This document shows, piece after piece, positions 1 to 6,326 of a stretch of DNA of 8,703 nucleotides; positions within the stretch are counted from its first letter, which is position 1; the number at the start of each line of letters is the position of its first letter. Made by a program: the position numbers and the translations under genes. The stretch lies in contig JAEWQF010000024.1 of the NCBI GenBank assembly GCA_023399295.1, forward strand, positions 1-8,703. Direction: 5' to 3'. The notes below the pieces were generated by a model, which saw only the letters and a list, made by a program, of their open reading frames with translations, searched no databases and was not told where the DNA came from. This stretch comes from Bacteroidota bacterium (lineage in GTDB: Bacteria > Bacteroidota > Bacteroidia > Bacteroidales > Dysgonomonadaceae).

Positions 1-731
1 TCGGCGGTGCTGACGGCCCCACGGCCATCTACACCACCATCAAGCTGGCACCGCACCTGCTGGGGCCGATTGCCATCGCCGCCTACTCCTACATGGCGCT
101 GGTGCCGGTGATCATCCCCTTCATCGCGAAGCTGCTGATGAGTGAGAAGGAGTTCAAGATCCATATGAAGAAGATGGACAAGCAGTATCCACCGAAGCAT
201 GAGATCAAGCACCTGAAGACGGTGAAGATCATCTTCCCCATCGTGCTGGGTGTGATCGTCGCGGTGTTGGTACCCTCGTCGGCACCGCTGCTGGGGATGC
301 TGCTCTTCGGCAACCTGGTGAAGGAGATCGGCACCAGCACCGGTCGTCTGGCCGATGCCGCCTCGGGTCCCATCATGAACACCGCAACCATCTTCCTCGG
401 CCTTACCGTGGGTGCCACCATGACCTCCGAGGTGTTTCTTTCGTTTCAGACGCTGGGCATCATTGTGGGGGGGCTGCTCGCCTTTGGTGTCTCGGTGGCG
501 GGTGGCATCTTTGCAGTGAAAGGGTACAACCTCTTCTCGAAGAAGAAGATCAACCCGCTGGTGGGTGCCACCGGGCTGAGTGCCGTGCCGATGGCCTCAC
601 GCGTGGCCAACGATGTGGCGCTGCAGTACGACAAGTCGAACCATATCCTGCAGTACTGCATGGCCAGCAATGTCTCCGGCGTGATCGGATCGGCCGTGGC
701 TGCGGGGGTGCTGATCTCCTTTTTGGGATAA
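1..731 (+). CDS. Na+-translocating decarboxylase, beta subunit (OadB/MmdB/GcdB family), 5'-truncated
   Basis: Membrane subunit that couples decarboxylation of carboxybiotin to export of Na+ across the cytoplasmic membrane. The reading frame is open from base 3 and gives 242 visible residues; the N-terminal part lies outside the window. Residues known to be essential in the Klebsiella oxaloacetate decarboxylase beta subunit can be placed: the Asp of GGADGPTAIY (D4 of the visible part), the second Tyr of YSYMALVP (Y30), and N184, G188, S193 and R200 in NPLVGATGLSAVPMASR. All are conserved, so the protein should be a working pump. Hydrophobic segments fall near visible residues 19-45, 76-103, 148-173 and 224-241, with a Lys-rich loop (about 48-74) between the first two. 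The frame ends LISFLG then TAA. The substrate (oxaloacetate, methylmalonyl-CoA or glutaconyl-CoA) cannot be read from the beta subunit; methylmalonyl-CoA is likely in propionate-forming Bacteroidales. The alpha and biotin subunits would be expected upstream. It converges with the aminotransferase gene, so it is not part of that operon. Confidence 0.93.
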   Translation, partial: GGADGPTAIYTTIKLAPHLLGPIAIAAYSYMALVPVIIPFIAKLLMSEKEFKIHMKKMDKQYPPKHEIKHLKTVKIIFPIVLGVIVAVLVPSSAPLLGMLLFGNLVKEIGTSTGRLADAASGPIMNTATIFLGLTVGATMTSEVFLSFQTLGIIVGGLLAFGVSVAGGIFAVKGYNLFSKKKINPLVGATGLSAVPMASRVANDVALQYDKSNHILQYCMASNVSGVIGSAVAAGVLISFLG

Positions 732-776
732 TTTCTTACCTTGTAGGCAACGAAAGATTCGACTTCCAAAGGTTTC

Positions 777-843
777 GTGCACAGCTAAATTTTTAACTGA
801 CAAAGTTTTGTGACCCATTGTCAGTTGAGCTTTAGCTGTGCAC
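777..843. repeat. 67-bp composite palindrome between convergent genes; possible bidirectional terminator
   Basis: The outer arms GTGCACAGCTAAA (777-789) and TTTAGCTGTGCAC (831-843) pair perfectly over 13 bp. An inner pair, AACTGACAA (795-803) and TTGTCAGTT (818-826), gives 9 more bp. The two stems are separated by a small internal loop (ttttt against gagc), and the apex is a 14-nt loop. It is the only strong structure in the 151-bp gap between the decarboxylase subunit and the aminotransferase, so it could stop transcription from both sides. Neither flank has the U-tract expected after an intrinsic terminator. A repeat-element origin or a 3'-end-protecting hairpin is therefore equally possible. 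A competing pairing exists upstream: CGAAA (751-755) with TTTCG (773-777), which uses the edge of the outer arm. Confidence 0.7.
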
Positions 844-882
844 ATTCTTTAGCAATCCTCCAAAAGGATACAAACAAAAATC

Positions 883-2121
883 TTATTTTTCAATGACCTC
901 GCGAATGGCCTGTGCGATGAGCGGGATGCCGCGGCGGATGCTCTCCACATCGGTGTTGCAGAAGGAGACCCGCATATGGTCGTTCTGTCGCCCGGCGGGA
1001 TCGAAGGTTTTGCCGGTGACGAAGACCACCCCTTTTTCAATCGCTTTCTTCAGTATCAGCGTGGCATCGCTCCCTTCGGGGAGCTGTAGCCAAGTGTAGA
1101 AACCGCCACGGGGCCGCTCGAAGGTGACATAGTCCGGCAGATCTGTTTCCAATGCGGTGATCATCGCCAACCCCCTTCTTTTGTACTCCTCCCGCACGCG
1201 GGCCGTGTAGCGATAAATCTCTCCACTACGGATAAACTTGTCGGCGATCACCTGCGAGAAGGAGGGGGAGCAGGCGTCGATCGACTGCTTGATCAGCTCG
1301 CACTTGCGGTAGATGGGCTCCGGAACCAGCATCCACCCCAACCGCAGGCCGGGGCCCACGATCTTGGAGAAGGAGCCAGTGAAGCAGATGTCAATCCCCT
1401 CCGGGTTGATCGCTTTCAGGTTTTGCATCCCCGGCAGATCCTCCTCGTGAAACCAGATGTCGCTGTAGACATCATCCTCGATCACCGGTATGTTCCTGCC
1501 CTGCAGCAGTGCGATCATCTGCCGCTTCACCTCCATCGAGTAGATGATCCCCGCCGGGTTGTGGAAGTTGGGTGCGTAATAGAGGAACTTGGGCAGGGGT
1601 TCTTCATCCGACAGCTTCTCAGCCAACAGTTTCATATCCATCCCGTCGCCCCTGAGGGGAATGGCCTGCAGCTCCGCCTGACAGGCACGGAAAGCGGAGA
1701 GCGCCCCGATAAAAGAGGGGTTCTCCACCAATACCCGGTCGCCCGGATCGATGAAAGCCCTGGCCAGGATGTGGATCGCCTGCAGCGATCCGGTGGTGAT
1801 CATCAGCCTGTTCGTCTTCACTGGCAACCCCTTTGCTTCCAGATAACCGGCGAGTGACTCGAGCAGGGAAGGGAGTCCCGAGGTGGGACCATACTGCAGT
1901 GCTGTTTGCTTCTCGGTTTGGGTGAGGTTGTTGTAGATGCGATCCATCTCGTCGAGCGGAAAGAGTTCGTTGCCCGGCATCCCTCCGGCGAAGGAGATGA
2001 TGTCGGGGGCGGTGGCGAGACTCATCAGGTCCCGTATCTCGGAGGTGCTGAGCGCCCCGCTGCTCTGCGCAAAGCGCAGTTGCCTGCTTTCCCGTGAATC
2101 GGGCATTGTTGTGCTGTACAT
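883..2121 (-). CDS. PLP-dependent fold-type I aminotransferase (aromatic / 2-aminoadipate-like)
   Basis: Cytoplasmic aminotransferase that interconverts an amino acid and its 2-oxo acid using pyridoxal phosphate. From the ATG at 2121 it is 412 residues, normal for class I/II. Visible motifs (numbering from this ATG): FAGGMPG near 44-50, typical of the 2-aminoadipate/aromatic aminotransferase (LysN-like) branch; TTGS near 109-112 for the phosphate; NFHNPAG near 185-191 with the cofactor Asn; EDDVYSD near 215-221 with the pyridine-binding Asp; GSFSKIVGPGLRLGW near 249-263 with the Schiff-base Lys at about 253; and MRVSFCN near 383-389 with the carboxylate-binding Arg. There is no helix-turn-helix N-terminus, so it is not a full MocR regulator. 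It is the last gene of the cluster, 11 nt after the ACT gene. With IorAB and the aryl-CoA ligase next door, aromatic amino acids (Phe, Tyr, Trp) are the best guess for substrates; this is inferred from context. ATG at 2106 is an alternative start; no clear Shine-Dalgarno separates them. Confidence 0.92.
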   Translation of the reverse strand: MYSTTMPDSRESRQLRFAQSSGALSTSEIRDLMSLATAPDIISFAGGMPGNELFPLDEMDRIYNNLTQTEKQTALQYGPTSGLPSLLESLAGYLEAKGLPVKTNRLMITTGSLQAIHILARAFIDPGDRVLVENPSFIGALSAFRACQAELQAIPLRGDGMDMKLLAEKLSDEEPLPKFLYYAPNFHNPAGIIYSMEVKRQMIALLQGRNIPVIEDDVYSDIWFHEEDLPGMQNLKAINPEGIDICFTGSFSKIVGPGLRLGWMLVPEPIYRKCELIKQSIDACSPSFSQVIADKFIRSGEIYRYTARVREEYKRRGLAMITALETDLPDYVTFERPRGGFYTWLQLPEGSDATLILKKAIEKGVVFVTGKTFDPAGRQNDHMRVSFCNTDVESIRRGIPLIAQAIREVIEK

Positions 2122-2132
2122 CACTGTCGTGT

Positions 2133-2558
2133 TTACAATTGGTAGAGGTCGCTCTCGGAAAGCAGCTCCAGATTGTGTTGTTGCAGCACGCCGGCCACCC
2201 GGCCGATATCGGTGCTGCGGATCACTGCCAGTGCCACGTTGCGGTTGGAGAAGGCATACATGTAATCTACGTTGACCTGTTCGTCGGTCAGAATCTGCAG
2301 GATCCGATGAAGTGACCCCGGACTGTCGGGCATCTTCACACAGACCACCTCGGTGAGTCCCACAGTGAAGCCTGCCCGGCCGAGTGCCGTCAGTGCCCTC
2401 TCCGGGCGACCCACCACCATGCGCACCATCCCATAGTCGGCAGTCTCAGCCACACTCAGGGCGGTGATGTTCACATCGTTCTCTGCCAGAATGCGGGTCA
2501 GCTCGGTGAGTCGTCCCGACCGGTCCTCCAGGAATACGGATAGTTGTTTGATCAGCAT
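2133..2558 (-). CDS. Tandem ACT-domain protein, likely amino-acid-sensing partner of the aryl pathway
   Basis: Small protein of 141 residues that is almost entirely two ACT domains. The first covers about residues 1-66 (IKQLSVFLEDRSGRLTELTR then DVNITALSVAE). The second covers about 69-137 (VVCVKMPDSPGSLHRILQIL then VNVDYMYAFSNRNVALAVIR). Each shows the ACT pattern of a first strand, a D/N-x-x-G loop before helix 1 (DRSG, DSPG), and an aliphatic-rich N-I/V-x strand. ACT pairs usually bind amino acids at the domain interface. No catalytic or DNA-binding domain is attached. Known relatives include the regulatory parts of amino-acid enzymes; free-standing double-ACT proteins are often found near ior/paaK genes in anaerobes, as far as I recall. 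Inference: it binds an aromatic or branched amino acid and modulates a neighbouring enzyme. It lies 137 bp downstream of paaK, a gap filled in part by a 7-bp tandem repeat, and 11 nt upstream of the aminotransferase. Confidence 0.9.
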   Translation of the reverse strand: MLIKQLSVFLEDRSGRLTELTRILAENDVNITALSVAETADYGMVRMVVGRPERALTALGRAGFTVGLTEVVCVKMPDSPGSLHRILQILTDEQVNVDYMYAFSNRNVALAVIRSTDIGRVAGVLQQHNLELLSESDLYQL

Positions 2559-2569
2559 ATTGATTTGAC

Positions 2570-2639
2570 TTACAGTGATAAGTGATAAGTAATAAGTGAT
2601 AAGTAATAAGTAATAAGTAATCAGTGATCAGTTCTCAGC
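2570..2639. repeat. 7-bp degenerate tandem repeat, ten units (consensus RATMAGT)
   Basis: Exactly ten consecutive heptamers can be read on the + strand: TTACAGT, GATAAGT, GATAAGT, AATAAGT, GATAAGT, AATAAGT, AATAAGT, AATCAGT, GATCAGT, TCTCAGC. The AGT/AGC end keeps strict register for 70 bp while the first bases drift from GATAAGT to GATCAGT. It occupies half of the paaK-to-ACT gap, ending 11 bp before the ACT start codon, so it forms most of the ACT gene's upstream region. The rest of the gap (2640-2695) shows no hairpin and no TAnnTTTG box, so no separate promoter can be supported there. Confidence 0.9.
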
Positions 2640-2695
2640 TCTTTTGGAGCAGGCTTTGGACTTTCAGCGGTTTATATTTTCTTATTCTCAGGTTA

Positions 2696-3991
2696 TCAGT
2701 GGCGCTCGTCGATGATCCGTTGTGCCTTGCCTTCGGAGCGTGCGATGCTGTAGGGCTCCACCAGGCGGATGGTGGCGCTGATGCCCAGCAGACTGCGGAT
2801 GTTGTTGTCGATGCGCCGGCGGATGCCTTCCAGCTCGCGGATGCTGTCGGACCAGTTTCGTTCGTCCACCTCCACCCGAATCTCGAGCGTGTCGAGGTTG
2901 TTCTCCCGACGCACGATGAGCTGGTAGTGGGGGGTGGTCTCCTCCATCTCCATCAGCACCGACTCCACCTGTGAAGGGAAGACGTTGACGCCGCGGATGA
3001 TCAGCATGTCGTCGGTTCGTCCCAGGCACTTCTCCATGCGCACGAGCGTGCGTCCGCAGTCGCACTTCCCGTGGTGGAGCCGTGTAAGGTCGCGTGTGCG
3101 GTAGCGCAGCAGCGGCATTGCCTCCTTGCTCACCGTGGTGAAGACCAGCTCGCCCAGCTCGCCGTCGGGCAGCACCTCCAGTGTCTCGGGGTCGATGATC
3201 TCGGGGATGAAGTGATCCTCGAAAACATGGTTGCCGCACTGGCATTCACACTCCATCGAGACGCCGGGGCCGATCACCTCGCTCAGCCCGTAGATGTCGT
3301 AGGCCTTGATCCGTAGCAGTTTCTCTATCTCGTGTCGCATCTCGCCTGTCCAGGGTTCCGCGCCGAACACTCCGATGCGGAGGCGCACCTCATCGGGAGA
3401 GATCCCCTCCTTGAGGATGCTCTCACCCAGGTGTGCCGCGTAGGAGGGCGTGCAGGCCAGCACCGATGCCCGGAAGTCGGTCATGAACTGCAGTTGTTTC
3501 TTGGTGTTTCCGGTAGAGATGGGGATCACGGTGGCACCGATCTTTTCGGCACCATAGTGCAGTCCCAGACCCCCGGTGAAGGGACCATAGCCATAGGCGA
3601 TCTGGATGGTATCACCGCTGTGGATGCCGGCCATGGTGAGGCTGCGTGCCACCACTTCGGCCCATAGCTCGATGTCGGCACGACTGTAGCCCACCACGGT
3701 GGGCTTGCCGGTGGTGCCACTGGAGGCGTGGATGCGCACCACCTCGCTCTGTGGCAGTGTGAAGAGCCCGAAGGGGTAGTTGTCACGCAGGTCTGCCTTG
3801 GTGGTGAAGGGGAGCAGCTTCAGCTGTTCCACGCTGGTGATATCTCCCGGCTCTATGCCCAGTGCCATGAGTTGGTTGCGGTAGAAGGGCACATGGTTGT
3901 AGATCCGCCTGATCATTGCCTGCAGGGCGCTCCCCTGCATCTCCTGCATCTGTTGCCTGTCGGCACACTCTCGTTGTGGGTTCCAGATCAT
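2696..3991 (-). CDS. paaK: Phenylacetate-CoA ligase family (aryl-CoA ligase, AMP-forming)
   Basis: Adenylate-forming ligase that converts an arylacetate such as phenylacetate or indoleacetate, with ATP and CoA, to arylacetyl-CoA, AMP and PPi. The 431 residues match the usual PaaK length. Visible motifs: HASSGTTGKPTVVGYS at 88-103 (ATP-phosphate loop), AYGYGPFTGGLGLHYGAE near 132-149, GAEPWTGE at 210-217, YDIYGLSEVIGPG at 231-243, YRTRD at 297-301, GRTDDMLIIRGVNVFPSQVE at 325-344 (hinge to the C-terminal domain), and SEGKAQRIIDER at 419-430, where K422 is the expected catalytic lysine. Cysteines 248, 250 and 252 in MECECQCGNH and 310 and 312 in KCDCGR are spaced like a metal site. The start codon overlaps the iorB stop by four bases (ATGA, 3988-3991), indicating translational coupling with iorB. 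Aryl specificity is inferred from family and context; the exact acid is not visible. Confidence 0.94.
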   Translation of the reverse strand: MIWNPQRECADRQQMQEMQGSALQAMIRRIYNHVPFYRNQLMALGIEPGDITSVEQLKLLPFTTKADLRDNYPFGLFTLPQSEVVRIHASSGTTGKPTVVGYSRADIELWAEVVARSLTMAGIHSGDTIQIAYGYGPFTGGLGLHYGAEKIGATVIPISTGNTKKQLQFMTDFRASVLACTPSYAAHLGESILKEGISPDEVRLRIGVFGAEPWTGEMRHEIEKLLRIKAYDIYGLSEVIGPGVSMECECQCGNHVFEDHFIPEIIDPETLEVLPDGELGELVFTTVSKEAMPLLRYRTRDLTRLHHGKCDCGRTLVRMEKCLGRTDDMLIIRGVNVFPSQVESVLMEMEETTPHYQLIVRRENNLDTLEIRVEVDERNWSDSIRELEGIRRRIDNNIRSLLGISATIRLVEPYSIARSEGKAQRIIDERH

Positions 3992-4578
3992 CTTGCTGTT
4001 TTTTTCAATCGCTGTTGCGCGGCACCCAGTCTGAATGCCTTCAGGTTTGTTGCCACAACTGCCTCACCCTTGGGAGCAAAGAAGGTGGTGATCGCCTTCT
4101 CCAGTTCGTGGTTGTCGATCTCCAGCCAGGGTGATGCTGCACCCAGCATCACCAGGTTGGAACTCTTGCTGCTGCCGGCTTCCGCAGCCAGCATGGAGGC
4201 CTCTACAAGCAGGTGTGGGGCTGCAGTGGCAATGGCGCCGCTCAATGCCTCCACCGTGGGGTATCCGGCGATTTCACCCTCTGGTTCTGACGCAGTGACG
4301 ATGATCCCGTGGGGCGAGAGGAAGGGAAGGTGGCGCAACGCCTCCATCGGCTCCAGTGAGAGGATCATATCTGCTTTTCCCAACGGGATCAGGTCGGACC
4401 AGATCGTTTCGGAGGAGATGCGCAAGTGCGACTCCACGGCACCGCCTCGCTGGCTCATGCCGTGCACCTCGGCCTGCTTCACCTGCAGTCCCAGCTCCAT
4501 GGCTGCCAGGTCGATGATGGCTGCAATGGTGAGGATTCCCTGACCGCCCACACCGGCGATGATGATGTCTTTTTGCAT
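3988..4578 (-). CDS. iorB: Indolepyruvate ferredoxin oxidoreductase, beta subunit
   Basis: Gamma-type (pyruvate/ketoisovalerate oxidoreductase) subunit of the two-subunit IorAB enzyme, which converts arylpyruvates and CoA to arylacetyl-CoA, CO2 and reduced ferredoxin. The 196 residues are normal for IorB. The N-terminal nucleotide-like loop GVGGQGILT (9-17) and the segment EVHGMSQRGGAVESHLR (37-53) are hallmark motifs of this subunit. The rest follows the family pattern, with LSLEPMEALR near 74-83. There is no Cys cluster and so no Fe-S site, as expected for this subunit. It begins 11 nt after the iorA stop; that spacer and the end of iorA are made of 7-bp repeats, and no Shine-Dalgarno is evident. 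It ends in a 4-nt overlap with paaK. Confidence 0.95.
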   Translation of the reverse strand: MQKDIIIAGVGGQGILTIAAIIDLAAMELGLQVKQAEVHGMSQRGGAVESHLRISSETIWSDLIPLGKADMILSLEPMEALRHLPFLSPHGIIVTASEPEGEIAGYPTVEALSGAIATAAPHLLVEASMLAAEAGSSKSSNLVMLGAASPWLEIDNHELEKAITTFFAPKGEAVVATNLKAFRLGAAQQRLKKTAR

Positions 4579-4587
4579 AAGATGAGG

Positions 4588-4608
4588 GATCAGTTGTCAG
4601 TTGTCAGT
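4588..4608. repeat. 7-bp tandem repeat, three units, running into the iorA stop codon
   Basis: Reads GATCAGT, TGTCAGT, TGTCAGT on the + strand, followed by a T-rich stretch (4609-4620) and preceded by a degenerate GATGAGG (4581-4587). It is the same 7-bp family as 2570-2639 (shared GATCAGT unit). Read on the minus strand it supplies the final codons CTG ACA ACT GAC AAC TGA of iorA, i.e. residues LTTDN and stop. The repeat therefore spans both the C-terminal tail of IorA and most of the iorA-iorB spacer. Confidence 0.85.
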
Positions 4609-6227
4609 TTTTTTGTTTTTCGGATATGGATGCATTCCCGTTGTGCGATGATCACCGACACCCCTTCGTATTCCAGTTCTTCGCGGAGGATGGCAATGTT
4701 CTCCTCCAGGTTTCGCTGCAGCGGCACAAAGGAGCGGATATGCGCCTCCTCCACACCCACACCTTTGCAGATAGCAAAGAAGCGGCCGGTGCCGGCTGAT
4801 TGCTGCCCTCCGGTCATGGCGGTGGTGCCGTTGTCGGAGATCACCACCGTAAGGGGTGAGCGGTCGTTCACCGCGTCGATTAGTCCCGTGATGCCGGAAT
4901 GGGTGAAGGTGGAGTCGCCGATCACACAGAGGGCCGGACGGAGTCCCGCATCGGCGGCACCTTTGGCCATGGTGATGGAAGCCCCCATGTCGACGCAGCT
5001 GCTGATGGTGCTGTAGGGCGGCAGCGCACCGAGTGTGTAGCAACCGATATCACCGAAGAGATGTTGAGCAGGGAAATCTGCCATCACCCGGTTGATTGCC
5101 TCGAAGAGGTCGCGGTGGCTGCATCCCTTGCAGAGCATGGGAGGGCGCGGTGCCACCAGCGGATGGGCTTCCGTTTGAGGATTGACGTTCATTTGTATGA
5201 TATCTTGCCGGGTGTCATTTGCCTGTTGCGTGGATCCAAGCAGTGCTTTCTCCAACAGGGCGGGGGAGAGCTCACCGGTACGGGGGAGGGTGCCGTCGAG
5301 CCGTCCCCGGAAGCGGTTGTCACCGAAAAAGCCACGCAGCAGTTCCTCCTGGATCGGGTAGCCCTCCTCGGCGATCAGGATCTCGTTGTACTGTTCTGCG
5401 AAGCGCTTCAGCATCTTCTTCGGCAGCGGGTATTGCGATATTTTCAACAGTGAAATGTCCAGATTGTGGGTGGTGATCACCTCCATGGCGTAGTTGCAGG
5501 CGATGCCGAATGCGATCACCGCGCTTGCGCCACTGCCTCCCATCGTGCGGTTAAAGGGTGATTGTTCCGATAGCTGCCGGAGCCGTTCCTGCTTGTCGAG
5601 CAGTCGCTGGTAGTTCTTGCGGGCATTGGCTGGCAGCAGGATCCATCTGTTCCTGTCAATGGCGGGTGCCAGTTTGTTCTGTTCTCTTGGCGCTGAGGGT
5701 ATGACCACCGCACGCGAGTGCGACAATCGCGTGGTGATGCGCAACATCACCGGCAGGGCAACCTCTTCCGAGAGATCGAAGCCGTAGCGGACCATCTCGT
5801 ACGCCTCCTGCTGGCTTGTCGGTTCCAGGATGGGTATCATGGCGAAGCGGCCATAGTAACGGCTGTCCTGTTCGTTCTGCGACGAGTGCATGGAGGGGTC
5901 GTCGGCAACCACCAACAGCAGTCCGCCCTGCACGCCGGTGATGGTGGAGTTCATAAAGGCATCGGCCGCCACATTCAGACCCACGTGTTTCATGCATACA
6001 AGGCTTCGTTTGCCGCTGTATGACATACCCAATGCCGCCTCGTATGCGGTCTTCTCATTGGTTGCCCAGCCGGAACGCACTGTCGGTTGCACAGGTTGCC
6101 GTGACTGTTGTATGTATTCAGTGATTTCGGTAGAGGGAGTACCGGGGTAAGCGTAGACACCCGATATGCCCGCATCGAGTGCTCCTTGTGCCACCGCTTC
6201 CGCTCCCAGTAACAATTTTTTCTCCAT
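4590..6227 (-). CDS. iorA: Indolepyruvate ferredoxin oxidoreductase, alpha subunit (TPP-dependent), without C-terminal ferredoxin domain
   Basis: Catalytic thiamine-pyrophosphate subunit of IorAB, oxidatively decarboxylating indolepyruvate and other arylpyruvates with CoA and ferredoxin, or running in reverse. The protein has 545 residues. The N-terminal pyrimidine-binding domain shows AYPGTPSTEITEY (26-38) and NEKTAYEAALG (57-67). The middle domain is near 235-300. The C-terminal TPP domain shows LCKGCSHRDLF (365-375), FGDIGCYTLG (391-400), CVDMGASITMAKG (411-423), and the TPP/Mg motif GDSTFTHSG (437-445) with SDNGTTAMTGGQ (464-475). Archaeal IorA continues past this point into a ferredoxin-like domain with two Cys clusters. 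Here the protein ends soon after RECIHI (530-535), so no [4Fe-4S] motif is present. The last residues, LTTDN, come from a 7-bp repeat. First gene of the operon; ATG at 6227 follows a close GGAG (6231-6234). Confidence 0.95.
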   Translation of the reverse strand: MEKKLLLGAEAVAQGALDAGISGVYAYPGTPSTEITEYIQQSRQPVQPTVRSGWATNEKTAYEAALGMSYSGKRSLVCMKHVGLNVAADAFMNSTITGVQGGLLLVVADDPSMHSSQNEQDSRYYGRFAMIPILEPTSQQEAYEMVRYGFDLSEEVALPVMLRITTRLSHSRAVVIPSAPREQNKLAPAIDRNRWILLPANARKNYQRLLDKQERLRQLSEQSPFNRTMGGSGASAVIAFGIACNYAMEVITTHNLDISLLKISQYPLPKKMLKRFAEQYNEILIAEEGYPIQEELLRGFFGDNRFRGRLDGTLPRTGELSPALLEKALLGSTQQANDTRQDIIQMNVNPQTEAHPLVAPRPPMLCKGCSHRDLFEAINRVMADFPAQHLFGDIGCYTLGALPPYSTISSCVDMGASITMAKGAADAGLRPALCVIGDSTFTHSGITGLIDAVNDRSPLTVVISDNGTTAMTGGQQSAGTGRFFAICKGVGVEEAHIRSFVPLQRNLEENIAILREELEYEGVSVIIAQRECIHIRKTKKLTTDN

Positions 6228-6312
6228 GATCTCCGCTTCCGGTCAGCTCTGTCGGATCCTGTTCAATCAAAACAGGCGCAGAAAAACCGGTTTGTTTGTA
6301 TAAGATTGTGAT
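6228..6312 (-). promoter_or_regulatory. iorA leader with two inverted repeats (possible operator or attenuation site)
   Basis: The roughly 85 nt between the predicted iorA transcription start and its ATG contain a perfect 10-bp palindrome, AAACCGGTTT (6284-6293). They also contain a hairpin-forming pair, CCTGTT (6258-6263) with AACAGG (6271-6276), around a 7-nt loop. Either could be a repressor site or RNA structure. Both are short enough to be chance, and I recognise no known riboswitch class. Confidence 0.3.
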
Positions 6313-6318
6313 AAGTTG

Positions 6319-6326
6319 CAAAAGTA
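6319..6326 (-). promoter_or_regulatory. Predicted iorA operon promoter, Bacteroidetes -7 box TACTTTTG
   Basis: On the minus strand this reads TACTTTTG, an exact match to the Bacteroidetes -7 consensus TAnnTTTG, and is followed by CA as is common in the group. The region upstream is AT-rich (6327-6365). I see no TTTG at the expected -33 spacing, so only half of the promoter is supported. Transcription would start near 6312-6315, about 85-90 nt before the iorA ATG. It lies downstream of the pnp terminator, consistent with an independent operon. Confidence 0.65.

Noticed and set aside
777..843. Insertion-sequence end or MITE
   Set aside because: No transposase and no clear flanking direct repeat are visible; kept only as a palindrome of uncertain origin.
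1..2121. Decarboxylase beta subunit as part of the aryl-acid operon
   Set aside because: It is on the opposite strand and convergent, with a palindrome between; any functional link through decarboxylation would be speculation.
2122..2124. GTG start one codon upstream of the aminotransferase ATG
   Set aside because: It adds one residue only; the adjacent ATG at 2121 is the simpler choice, with no ribosome site favouring GTG.
2570..2639. CRISPR-like array
   Set aside because: Units are 7 bp, contiguous and degenerate, with no spacers and no cas genes nearby.
2688..3245. Minus-strand frame of 185 codons inside paaK
   Set aside because: Same strand, different frame from paaK; rich in Arg, His and Pro as expected for a shifted reading of GC-rich DNA.
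3728..4543. Long open frame on the + strand (271 codons) across the paaK start and iorB
   Set aside because: It covers parts of two genes with clear motifs on the other strand; its translation is low-complexity and Ala/Ser/Leu-rich with no family signature.
4899..5453. Plus-strand frame of 184 codons opposite iorA
   Set aside because: Antisense shadow of the iorA TPP domain, with no start signal or domain of its own.
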